A DNA stretch of 64,000 bases, from positions 23,815,547-23,879,546 of the forward strand of contig NC_087067.1 in NCBI RefSeq assembly GCF_963678635.1, read 5' to 3'. Below the pieces are notes generated by a model. That model saw only the letters and a list, made by a program, of their open reading frames with translations, was not told the DNA's origin and did no database searches. Source of the stretch: Symsagittifera roscoffensis (Eukaryota; Xenacoelomorpha; Acoela; Convolutidae). The translations under genes were made by a program, and so were the position numbers. Shown piece after piece: positions 33,285 through 43,449 of this stretch (position 1 is the stretch's first letter; every line of letters begins with the position of its first letter).

Positions 33285-33807
33285 TTCCGACTTTCGATAC
33301 GAAAGTAACGGAATATTTGTGCTCGGGGTGGGTTTTTTTTTTCTTCAGACAAATTTCGACTTTTTAACTAGCCATTTTTGACAGAATTTTTTAATATCAT
33401 TCGAAAGCCATTGTTGTCCTGAACTTGAATTTGAAAAGATATTTCACCTGTGATCATTTTTCGTAAAGTTATGAGGGTTTAAAGATTGCCATTTTGGCCA
33501 TTTTGACCAATTTGGGACAATTAACGCGCGATATAATTCGCGCTATTAACGCGTAAGCGGAGATTTAATTCGTCTTATAAATCGTTCCAAATTGGTTGAA
33601 CGAAGCTTATTTGCCATAATTGATTTGTTACAAGGAACGAAATCTATCTTTTTGTACTTTATATGGCGTGTGGCGGGACGATTTTCACAAAAAATTTCAA
33701 ATTTTGGAAAAAAATTTCATTTTATTTAATTTTTCATGTTATTACTGCTGCTCCATAAACCTTAAAAGGCAGTCGGAACCTTCAGGGCTTCGCCCTGATA
33801 CGAGCAG
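33285..33807 (+). mobile_element. Hairpin-ended family D element, best copy
   Basis: The left end is a hairpin: TTCCG-A-CTTTCG with its complements CGAAAG and CGGAA (33285-33313), followed by TATTTGTGCTCGG. The right end is CAGGGCTTCGCCCTG (33783-33797) then ATACGAGCAG. Inside are GGGACAATTAACGCGCGATA and GCGTAAGCGGAGA. At 48896-49410 a second copy has both ends; 36484 has the left end only. There is no coding capacity. Hairpins near the termini suggest a rolling-circle type non-autonomous element, but the 3' CTRR of classical Helitrons is absent. Confidence 0.6.
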
Positions 33808-33897
33808 TCTTGTTGTATTTTGTTGATAATTTCGTTGCTAACGTCAATCCTAGAGAAGCTGTTTTCGCAACCAATTTAGGCCGTATTCTAGTCCACG

Positions 33898-33918
33898 CAC
33901 ATACACACACACACACAC
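33898..33918. repeat. (CA)n microsatellite
   Basis: A short CACACA run with TACACA at its left. Confidence 0.9.
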
Positions 33919-33919
33919 T

Positions 33920-34680
33920 ACGCCGGGCTCTTTTTCCTTGCCCTCGCCTGCGTGTTTTGCTCGTTGTCAGATTTTTGCAACAACTGGCATGCTAATTAAA
34001 TAGGTCATGACAAAAATACTTGCTCTTCATAATTAAAATTGTAAAACCCTCGCTGCACTATAAACCGGATGCTTATGTGAGGTGAAAGAAAAAGCGCCCC
34101 CTGCCGGGTAAAACCCCACCCCCTTCCCACTGTCTCTCCTTTTGCTTCCCCTCCATCTGTATTTGGTGTTCCGCGCTTCTTGCTACATGCCACGGAGACG
34201 CGTTAAAACCTGTCACGGAGACGCCGCGTTAAGTGATAATTTCATCATCAACAACTCAAAAACATAAATTTAAAGTTTAATTTTTTCTTTTTGCTTTGGT
34301 TACATGTTGGAACATCTGTACAATTTGCAAAGCAGTCAGCTGCTTGTGATTCTTTTTCAACTGATGGTATGTCAAGTTGTGCAAATATTGAAACATGTTT
34401 TGTTTGAGTTTTTTCAAGGAAGTTTGATCTATACCTTACGTTATTGGAGTTTCATTTGACATTTGTTTAAGGAGTCCCTATCTTGACATGTTAAAATACC
34501 ATTACTTTCCACCGCTCAAAAATTTGGCTGTAGTCAGTTTTAAAATTTTATAAGCGAATGTTGAAGTATGTCTGTCTACTGAAGCGAATAGTTTGAGTCA
34601 AATTTTCAAGGTCAATTAGGTTTTTTTTTCGCAATGCCAACATTCAGAAAGTTGTTCTTTTCAGTGTGTGCTTGAAAATT
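33920..34680. other. No gene recognised
   Basis: A C-rich patch lies near 34095-34150, and GTCACGGAGACGC/GCCACGGAGACGCG is a near duplicate at 34190 and 34213. ATGACATTTGTTTAAGGAGTCCCTATC-like leader sequence of the Helitron-like family begins near 34450. Confidence 0.35.
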
Positions 34681-34689
34681 TGCTATAAG

Positions 34690-36170
34690 AAACCGTAATG
34701 GGATGGAGTCAGGGTTGTCCTGGGGGTTTTCAATTTTGGCTTTGAAATATGACTGCTCCAACTATTTTAGTTCTCGAGATTTTTGAATTGAAGATAATCT
34801 GATAATTTTTAAAACCTAAAAAAATTTCCTAAAACCATTTAAAAACCTCAGTCGCATAGATGGTGGGTAAGGTTGATTTCAGGGTACTCCTAGGAATAGC
34901 AGATGTGAGTCCAAATATGGCTATTCAAATCCCTTAAGTTTTCGATATGTGGCGTCTTTAAATATTTCAAAAATTACTTGATGATAAAGTTTTATTTTTG
35001 AAGGCTAATGTTTACTTCTTTTCTTATTTAGTTTTGTTAAGCCAATTTTTTGTCGTATACTCGCTAGTATTTGCGAAGCGCAAATTTGCCTTCATGGCAA
35101 AGTTAAAATACAAAGATCTCAAACCCAGTTGATTTGACCATTTCAGTAGAAAAGAGCCCGTAAATGCCGAAATTTATTTATTTAAATGCGTGCTTCATGA
35201 TGTCGCCATATTTAAGCGTTTTCAATGTATTTTTTTCGCATGTTTAACGAAACAAAAGAAGTCTTTCACGTCTAAGCTATCGTATATTACAATGCTTAAG
35301 ATTTTTTTTCGATTTTCCAGCTTCAATTCAGTGTTTAATGCACTAAGTTTGAAATTAGCAACCCAATAGTAGAATGGTGTCATGATTTCCCCAGGAGTGG
35401 TGAATTGGGCCTTCAAATATGCGTACCCAACTGTTTATAGTTCACAAGATTCGACCATTCGTGTGTTTTTAGATAGCTTAGATTCAAAAATTCAAGATAC
35501 TGTCAAGGTACTCCCAGGGGTTACAAGCTTGCCTCTGAATTAGACTGCTTAAATTTTTTTGTTGAAAGATAAACGATTTTTGTGAATTTTTCAAAAGTTA
35601 TCAGAAAAGTTAGGTTTTAAAAAATTTCTCACAGTTTGAATTTCTCAACCCTGTAGTTGGGGTTTGTCGGGGTACTCTCAGGGGTTGCTAGTTTTGCCTC
35701 AGAATATGACTGCTGAATTTCTTTCAGTTTCCGAGATATGATGTTTTTTATGATTTCGAATTTTTTTCAAAGAACTTAGATATGAAAAATTTGACAAAAC
35801 TTGAGTTTTTCAACTCTATGCAGAGGTGTTGTCAGGTTACTCTCAGGCTATGCAAGTCTTGCCTCCAAATACGACTGCTTAATTTTTCATATCTTCGATG
35901 TTTGACGTTTTTTTCATAATTTTTCCAACATTTTTCAGTTTTAGAGTTACAAAATTTCACAAATGTTTGAAATTCTGGAACCCGGCAGACAGGTGCTGTC
36001 GAGGTACTCTCAAGGGTTGCAAATCTTTTCTCTAAAGATCACGTTTCAAATATTTTTGGTTTCCGAGATATGACTTCTCAATGTTTTTTTTTTAAATTAC
36101 CTTTTCAAAAAATTTTCGTTTAAAAAATTAACAGAACTTAAACTTCTCAATCTTCTGAGATATGACCTTT
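34690..36170 (+). repeat. Second ~165-bp Helitron-like repeat array
   Basis: Monomers related to those at 24.9-26.3 kb occupy about 34690-35000 and 35360-36170, separated by a leader block (35180-35310) with TTTAAATGCGTGCTTCATGA and TAAGCTATCGTATATTACAATGC-like sequence. No 3' CTAG terminus was found, so the array is truncated or rearranged. Confidence 0.6.
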
Positions 36171-36483
36171 TATTATTGCATGTTGCTCATTTTTTTAAGG
36201 TGCTTGCTTTCGGCCTTTTTATGGTGTCTTCCTTTTGGAGTAAAAAATTCGAAGAACGGAAACCAAATATTTTTCAGATTTGACTATTCTAGTTCAAAAA
36301 ACCTTTAAGTTGAAATTACTTATGTTGAATTCCCCCGTCCTTTGTTGAAGATGCATTCATTTCGATATTGACGCTTTATTATTACACAAACAATGCTTGT
36401 GTTATAGTATGAACTATCTTGTTCATTTTGCTCAATAACCAGCTATTAAGTACAACCAATGCTAAGGATTTTAACTATTATTG

Positions 36484-36950
36484 TTCCGGCTTTTGTAATG
36501 AAAGTAACGAAATATTTGTGCTCGGGTGGTTTTTTTCTTCAGACAAAATTCGAATTTTCAACTAGCCATTTTAATAGAATTTTCTTACATCAATCAAAAG
36601 ATATTGTTAACCTGAGCTTAAATTTGAAAGATATTTTACCTAAGATCATTTTTTGTTGCGTTATGGGGGTTTAAAGATTGCCATTTTGGCCAATTTGGGA
36701 CAATTAACGCGCGATATTTTTCGCGCAAATAATGCGTAAGCGGAGAATTAATGCGTCATAGAAATTGTTTCAAATTGGTTGAAGGAGGCTTTTTTTTGCC
36801 ATAATTGATTTGTCACTAGGAGCGAAATGTGTCACTTTGTACTTAATATGGCGTGTGGGTGGATGATTTTCACAAATCTCAAATTTAAAAAAAATGATTT
36901 TATTATCATTACATTTTATTTTTTCATGTTTTTACTGTTCCATATACTGC
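36484..36950 (+). mobile_element. Family D element, left end only
   Basis: It begins TTCCGGCTTTTGTAATGAAAG and follows family D through GGGACAATTAACGCGCGATA and GCGTAAGCGGAGAATTAATG, but the CAGGGCTTCGCCCTG right end is missing. Confidence 0.55.
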
Positions 36951-36959
36951 TGATAAATT

Positions 36960-37800
36960 GAGGCATGTTAGTTGGTAAATTTCTTTTTTTTGTTCAAATT
37001 GACTGGTACTGCTAATGCGTCATAATTGGCGTACGTCACTTAAGAAATTTTGTAGACTCAAAGTTTTACTCATTCATTTTTTCCCAGTAGTGTTATCGGT
37101 CATATTGTTGCTTGTGTATGCGAATTGCAACTTCGCCTCTGTGCAATTCAAATTTTTGAACTAAGAATTTAATTTAGAAAAGAAAGTGATTTTTTCTAAA
37201 TAAATTATGCTGGGGTATGAATACCCTTAAAGAATTTCATGATGTTGCAAATGAAATCGTTTGGATACTTTTTTTTAATATGGAAAATGCAATTGTATGA
37301 GAAAGTATAGTATGGAAAGTGCTGTTGTATTATGAATTGATGATTCAGGATAATCATGAAACTAAATTTCGAATTTGATTTTGTTTTTTATGAGGCTGGC
37401 ATCTCTTGCGTAATAATGCAAGTCGACTGTTTTGTTCTTTTGTAAGTCGCTCATTTTGTAAAGTTCTTTTTCTGTGTATATTTGTTTCAATTATCTGCTT
37501 TAGCCAAGGTATGTGAGTCATAATCACGAGAATGTGGGGTTGCTGGTTTGCATTGCGAGAAAGTTGTTCAAATAAGATTCTTTGACTCTTGAGAATTTTT
37601 CAAAGCAAAATAAAAAACTTCAGCTCTTCATTGATAGCATACATAGGTACCGATTTGGCTTTGCCTTAGAAACCCACAGTAAATTTAAAAAAAATTATTT
37701 TCTTGGAATTCCGTTGTCTAGAAACAACTATGAGAACAAATAGTTTTCCTAAAAGTGTTATAATGCAGTTCTATGGCTATTTACTTCAATATTCGAGATT
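36960..37800. other. No gene; a family A 3' end near 37110
   Basis: TGTGTATGCGAATTGCAACTTCGCCTCTGTG, in parts, at 37115-37145 resembles the family A right end. The rest is AT-rich without coding signal. Confidence 0.35.
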
Positions 37801-37812
37801 TTGTGTAGTGGG

Positions 37813-37968
37813 CTAGTTGATTTTAGTTTTAAGTTTTGATTCAGTTTTTTTCGTGTAGTTTTCTGGCTTGATAGAACGGATTAATGGATTGAGAGACGTT
37901 GCTTTCGCGCCGGAGGCTGGTAAGTGAACTCTCTTGGTAGGAAAGATAGTATATTTAACCAAATTTGA
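37813..37968 (-). CDS. Unidentified small frame, PASG motif copy 1
   Basis: Read from ATG 37968 the frame gives 51 residues beginning MESNLVKYTIFPTKRVHLPA and continuing SGAKATSLNPLIRS. Residues VKYTIFPTKRVHLPASGAK correspond to IKYSLIFATKSVQTPASGVK of the frame 0.8 kb away. No known domain was recognised. It may be a short exon or a repeat-borne fragment; conservation at protein level between two diverged copies is the only support for coding. Confidence 0.3.
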   Translation of the reverse strand, partial: SNLVKYTIFPTKRVHLPASGAKATSLNPLIRSIKPENYTKKTESKLKTKIN

Positions 37969-38480
37969 CTCCATTTTCTTGTGACTACAAATTTTAAAAC
38001 AGCGTGATAATCCCAAAAATTACTTTTACATCAAAATCCTTAGTAATTTTTGCAGTTTTAGTTATTTGTTTTTTTTTGTCGTGTTTGTCGGTATTCGTCA
38101 CCGTGTTTTTGAAGTTTTCTTACTGCCGGCTATAAAAACTGTGCGTTCCTGGCTCTTTTTTGTGTGTTTTGTAAGCAGTCGTTTTTATTGGGGAGGATTC
38201 AAGTCCAAATAATGGAAAGGAAATGAAGAGCCTTAAGGGCAGGTGCATCACAGACACAGACCAATACATGTAGACCTTGGGATTGGTAACATTCTAAGGC
38301 GGTTTTTTTATTTCATTGAGAGAGTAGGCGTTTAAATCTTCAATTAAAAAGATTTTCTGAGCGCCTTTGACATTCGAAGCGATTCTCAAAATACGAGTTC
38401 GAATGTCAAAGATGTTCTCCCTGGAATTTTAAGGGGCAATTGCTTTATGCTAACTTAGCATAGGAAATATTCTAGATCTG

Positions 38481-38855
38481 CTACCCGTAAAAATCGTTGA
38501 CTTCAATACTTGTATACTCAATTAACGGTCCCAAAATATTAGTTGCATACTCTGTTTCGGCTATTTGATTTGTTGGGTAGGGGCAATGCGTGGACCAGAC
38601 AACCTTGGTATGCCAATATGAAGTTGTTATTTTACATGTTGCAAATTGCTTATCAGCCGCTTTTCCCGTTGGAGCTCTTGTGTCTTTAATCTTCCTTGCT
38701 TCCCTCTCGATGGCTGTGGATTTAGAAGCAGACAACCGAAGCTGGCTTGATTGATTTTGAACCATTTTCACACCGGAGGCTGGTGTTTGAACACTCTTGG
38801 TTGCAAAGATAAGCGAATACTTGATCTAATTTTTAATTTGTGATTACGACCATTG
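38481..38855 (-). CDS. Unidentified frame, PASG motif copy 2
   Basis: An open minus frame follows a TTTTTAATTAG acceptor-like stretch near 38856 and reads IKYSLIFATKSVQTPASGVK, then MVQNQSSQLRLSASKST, a basic stretch (EREARKIKDTR), and a Trp/Tyr/Cys-containing end. The internal ATG at 38771 leaves 96 codons to the stop. Base composition is less homopolymeric than the surroundings. I do not recognise a domain. It could be an exon of an unmodelled minus-strand gene or a fragment of a repeat. Confidence 0.3.
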
Positions 38856-39224
38856 CAAAGAATCGCGAAAACCAAATGCTATCTTGATGTCAACGTCAGA
38901 AAACGACACCAGGATTAGAATTTGAGCCTCATTGGATTTTTCCATTGGACATTTTCACTTTACATAGAAGCATTCTTATTCTTACTTTTCTTTTACTGTG
39001 ATCGCCTTTGCTTCGCTCGCAATTATCCAATTTTACTTGAATTTATATCTCATATCTAATCTAATATCTTAAATGAAAGTCTTAATGCGCTAAGGACGCA
39101 ACGTTTTATTGTTTATAACGCTTAGATTAAAACTTTTAAGAATCAATCAGCTCAATCATCGAGCTCATTAATTAAGAGGCGTTAAGGCAAGAAATATTCT
39201 AGAACTTTTATTCATTCTTAAATC

Positions 39225-39648
39225 TACAGTGCTGTCTTAATTAACCGGACACAACGAACATTATTTAAAATATCGAACGCATTTTTCTCGTCGAACGCTT
39301 AAAATGTCGAACGCACTGGGTCAAGATTAGAGAAAATGTGAAGAGAAAGAAAATTGCTCAAAGAATTATTTGCAATTTTGTTCCCGAAATTTTTACCTCA
39401 AAAATAGGTCATTTTGACTTTTTTAAATTAATCAAGAATTACGCCGAAACTACCAAGTTAATTGACGAGAAAGTTATATCTGAAGAAGGGTAAAATTTTC
39501 GTTGAAAATTTCGGGGAAAAAGTTGCACCATATTAATTCTGGTGAAGTTCTAAACAATTTTTTGCTTGTCTATTTTTGTCTTTTTTTAACCCAATTTGAG
39601 AAAAACGCGTTTGAAAGTTTTGTCCGGATAATTTAAATCAGAACTGCA
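39225..39648. mobile_element. pogo/Tigger-like MITE
   Basis: The element is 39227-39646 (420 bp). The left end CAGTGCTGTCTTAATTAACC, then GGACA, is mirrored by TGTCCGGATAATTTAAATCA, then GAACTG. The ends share CAGTnCTGnnTTAAnTTAnCCGGACA, typical of pogo/Tigger elements. A TA precedes the left end; the right neighbour is CA, so the target duplication is imperfect. No transposase is present. Confidence 0.6.
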
Positions 39649-39859
39649 TAATATTCAAGAATTGTTTATGAAAAAAGTCCGAAACTCTCTAAACAAGGTG
39701 AAATCGGTTCAACTTTAAAGCTAGACAGTACCTGCTCACTTTCCAAAATTTTGCGTTTACAGTTTTTAGTTTGAACGAAGCCCCTAAAAAGAGTAGCCTT
39801 CATGCTTAGAATGAAAAACTCAAAGTTTTGCCTCACGGTGCAATTTTAATTATTAAAGT

Positions 39860-41060
39860 GTCTTAATTTGAATAGCTTGCTTGAGAAACTTCTGAATTTT
39901 TTGTGAAACAATTCGCCACCTTATATAGCTTGTAATTACTGAAGTTTCATCGCTCGAATGGCTCGCTGAGAAAATTTAACTTTTCGCTAACTGATTTGCT
40001 CTATGAAACAACCTGATATATTTCAAATTTTCATTCTTTGAAGAGCTTGCATAGGAAAATTTTTTTCATAATTTGATTTGGTCTAAGAAACAAGTTGAAA
40101 TCTTTCAAAGTTAGTCGCTGTAGTAGCTCGCATGTTAAAACTTGAAATTTTTGCGAATCAATTTGCTCTGTGAAGCAACTCAAAATATTTCAACTTTCAT
40201 CGCGTGAATTTCTTGCTACGAAAAGTTTGATTTTCTCGTGAAGTGATGCGATCATGAAACAACTTGAAATATTTTCAAGTTTCGTTGCTTGGATAGGTTT
40301 TGTCTGAGAAAGAAATTGAAATCATGCAAAGTAAAATTGCTTGCATAGAAAGAAATGACTTTTTTAAACCGATTCGCTCTTCGAAATTTTTTAATTATTT
40401 CAAGTTTTCCTAGCTTCATTAGATTGCTTTTGCTTGACAACAAATTTAAACTTTTCGCCAACTGATTCGGACTATGAATTAAGTTGAAATATTTCAAATT
40501 TATTGTCGCTTGAGTGGCAGATTCGCTTCTTGAAATAATACAAACAATATCAAAGCTTCATAGCTGGAGTAGCTTGCTTACAAAAACTCTAACTTTTTTG
40601 CCAACCGGCTCAGTCTGTGAAAAAATTTAACTCAAAGTTCCATCGCTTGAATGGTTTTAGTAGAAAAACTTGAGCTTTTTGCTATAATAAGTATTTTGCT
40701 CAGAAAAACCTTTTTTATGGACCAAACCGCTTCATGAAATATTTTGAAATAGTTCAAATTTTCAACATTTGAATGGCTTCAATAGAAAAACTTAATATTT
40801 CGCCATCAATTTCGCTTCGTTTCGAATTTTCATTGCTCGAATAATTTGCTTAGAAAAATTTAAACTTTTCGCAAACCCATTCGGTTTATGAAATTTTTTT
40901 GAAAAAGTGCAAATTTTCATAGCTGGTCTGGCTTGCTTACAAAGAATTGAACTTTTCACGATCCGATTTGGTCTAAGAAATTTAAAATTTTTCAGACCGA
41001 TTCACGATATGGCTTAACTTGAAACTCTTCGAAGTTTCTTTGCTTTCATAGCTTGATGCA
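39860..41060. repeat. ~83-bp degenerate minisatellite
   Basis: About 14 imperfect units. Recurrent phrases are GCTTGAATGGCTTGCTTAGA, AACTTTTCGCCAACCGATTC, GCTCTATGAAACAAC and TTGAAATATTTCAAATTTTC. The anchor GCTCTATGAAAC and variants fall near 40008, 40080, 40168, 40250, 40376, 40469, 40611, 40727, 40888 and 40972, mostly 73-93 bp apart. Confidence 0.75.
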
Positions 41061-41099
41061 AACAAAAACTAACCTTTTGCGAGCCGATTGTTTATTGGA

Positions 41100-43030
41100 G
41101 CCAGGCTTGCTAATTTAAATTATTTTTACAAATTATTTGTCTGAATCACTTGAATTTTGAAGACGGTAATTTTGTTTTCTTACACGCTGAATCATTTTGA
41201 AGCAATTTTTTTGTATGATTTTTTAAATTTGTTTTCAGTTTCTTGAGTTCATGATTTTGTTCTGAAAGTATGTGCTGTTAGCTTAAAGCAACTTTTATTT
41301 ATCTTTTGGTCAATATTTAGCTTTTGTTGCTGTTTCATTTTTTATTGATTCAAGGTGATAGCACAGCGTATTGTTTTAATGTCTAAAATTTTTCAATCTC
41401 TTAAAAAAGTTATTTTCCAGAAAGTTTTGTTTTGCAATTTTGGCTTGAATGTTTTGTCTGCGAACGCGCCTATTGGGCGAGAATCAAGAGTGTGGTTAAC
41501 TCTAGCTGAAATGGTTTGAAAAATATGAGTTTCCGTGTTGGTTTTTTCATTAGCGTGCGTATTTTTTAAATTATCTTTTTATCAGCTCTCTTACCGTTGC
41601 GTATTAGTTTCATATTTGACAAGATTGATATCATTGAGTTGAATTGATAAGCTTTCTGATTATTGTAGATTTCCTGCATTGTTTAGTTTATTTTAGTACT
41701 ATTCCATTTTTATCTGACTACAGTTTTTCTGTATCACAAGTCCTGCGAAGCTCCGCTTCGCCTCTGTGTAAATAGTCCGATCTTGAACTACATGTACAGT
41801 ACAACGTGTTTTTCTTTACTACTCATGCGTCATACATCATTTAGTATCCTGTTAAGCCTGCTCTGCTGTTGTTCTTTACTTAGTAGAAAAGGTAGCTTTT
41901 CATTTGCAAAATCTAATTAACAAACAACACTCTTCACTGGATGAATGCGTTTGTCACTGGATGAATGCGATTTTGAGTATTTCTGGGAAGACTGTTCTCG
42001 TGACAGAACATCCAGAATTGCAGAAAATTTAAGACCAATTCAAATCTTAAGATTAAAATTTTGGATTTTTTGACTGAATTATCGCCACGTGGGGGAACTT
42101 CAAATGTCCGTTGGATCGTACGGCTTAAAATTTGGTCAGACTGTTTCGAGCAGTTTATAGAACATTTATTGGTTGGGAATCTGCGGTCGTTCGGGAATGA
42201 CAATAGCATCCATTTTTTCAAAATCGATTCGGGTCGACTGATATCTTTCTGTCGTTTATTTCTTCTGTCGAGAGGTATTCTCATGTGCAGCCTGGATATT
42301 TATGTGTTCTCCATTTTTATTTGCTGCAGTGAGTTTTATCTTCCTGTTACCAAAAGAACACTTGTGCTTGTTGTTTTTGTTATCTCTAGCTATTACCACT
42401 ATTTGACAAAGCTATTCATTGTTCATGTTGATTATTAAACAGCTCAAAATGTTGAGCTAATTTTTTTTGTTTCATAATTTTTTTGCTGTGGCTGTCATTT
42501 TTTTCTGTCAAATAGCAGTCCTTGATTAGTTCTTGAGCTGTAACTAAATAGCAGTTTTTTGCATGTAACTTTTAAAAATTTTCAATTGCTTTTTGTCCAC
42601 TTCTCAAAATCAGCTTGAAGTTCCTTTTGAGTTTTGCGCTGATCAGATAAACTGAGCTCTTATATTTTCTCTTCAACAAAAATTAAACTTAATGTTCATT
42701 TTATTGAAGTTTCTTCATTCAGATGTTTGATTTTCAATTTAGCGTATCCACTCAACTGGTTCAAATACGATAGGTCAGCCTTCAATTTTGTCACCCTCCG
42801 ATTTCTCAATTGTTTTTGTCTGTTGATACACAATACTTATTTTAAATGAGTGATAGACTTTTTTTGGGCTGAGTTATTAACCCCTAAACCTTGCAAAGAT
42901 GACCGAGGTAAGTTTTAAAGCATTATGTTGGGCCAAGTATGGAGTGTCGAGAAAAGAAAGAAACAATTTGTTTCTTCAGACATACAAATAGATTATTGCA
43001 AAAGAGTTAAACAAATTAAGCAGTTAAATT
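41100..43030. other. No gene firmly recognised; a family A 3' end at 41728
   Basis: TATCACAAGTCCTGCGAAGC then TCCGCTTCGCCTCTGTG (41733-41770) is the clearest family A right end. Between 41934 and 42438 both strands are open for more than 110 codons, with less homopolymer than around, but neither frame shows a known domain. Confidence 0.4.
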
Positions 43031-43035
43031 TTGGT

Positions 43036-43428
43036 AAATATACCAGGGGCGGATCTAGGATTTTCTCGAGGGGGGGGGGGGGCGGATTTTCAAAAAGTTT
43101 TCCAAAATTTTGACGACCTTTTTTGCAAAATTTTCTGCGCCGCAGGCAAATTTTTGAAACAAACAGTCAAAAAAGCCGTTTTTGGGCACTTTTTGAAAAA
43201 CTTTGGCAAAAAAATCGCGTTTTTTTTTGGCGCGCGTTCCCCCTCAAAGTTAGTATATATTGGCGCCCAAGGCGCCTTAAGAAAAATTTTAGGGTCGGTC
43301 GGCCAAAATTGGATTTCTGAAAAAGTATCAAAGGGGGGACCCTTTGGGTCGGCAGGGGGTCGAATCCCTGAGGGGGGGGGGGGGGGGGGGCGTCCGCCCC
43401 CCCCCCTAAATCCGCCCCTGAAATATAC
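43036..43428. mobile_element. 377-bp hAT MITE with perfect 8-bp target duplication
   Basis: The element is 43044-43420. CAGGGGCGGATCTAGG at the left is mirrored by CCTAAATCCGCCCCTG at the right, and AAATATAC flanks it on both sides (43036-43043, 43421-43428). Runs of G lie just inside the left end and of G then C just inside the right end. An 8-bp duplication and CAGGG termini fit hAT. A truncated relative is at 3892-4161. Confidence 0.95.
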
Positions 43429-43449
43429 GAATTGTCTGAAGAGGGTAGA

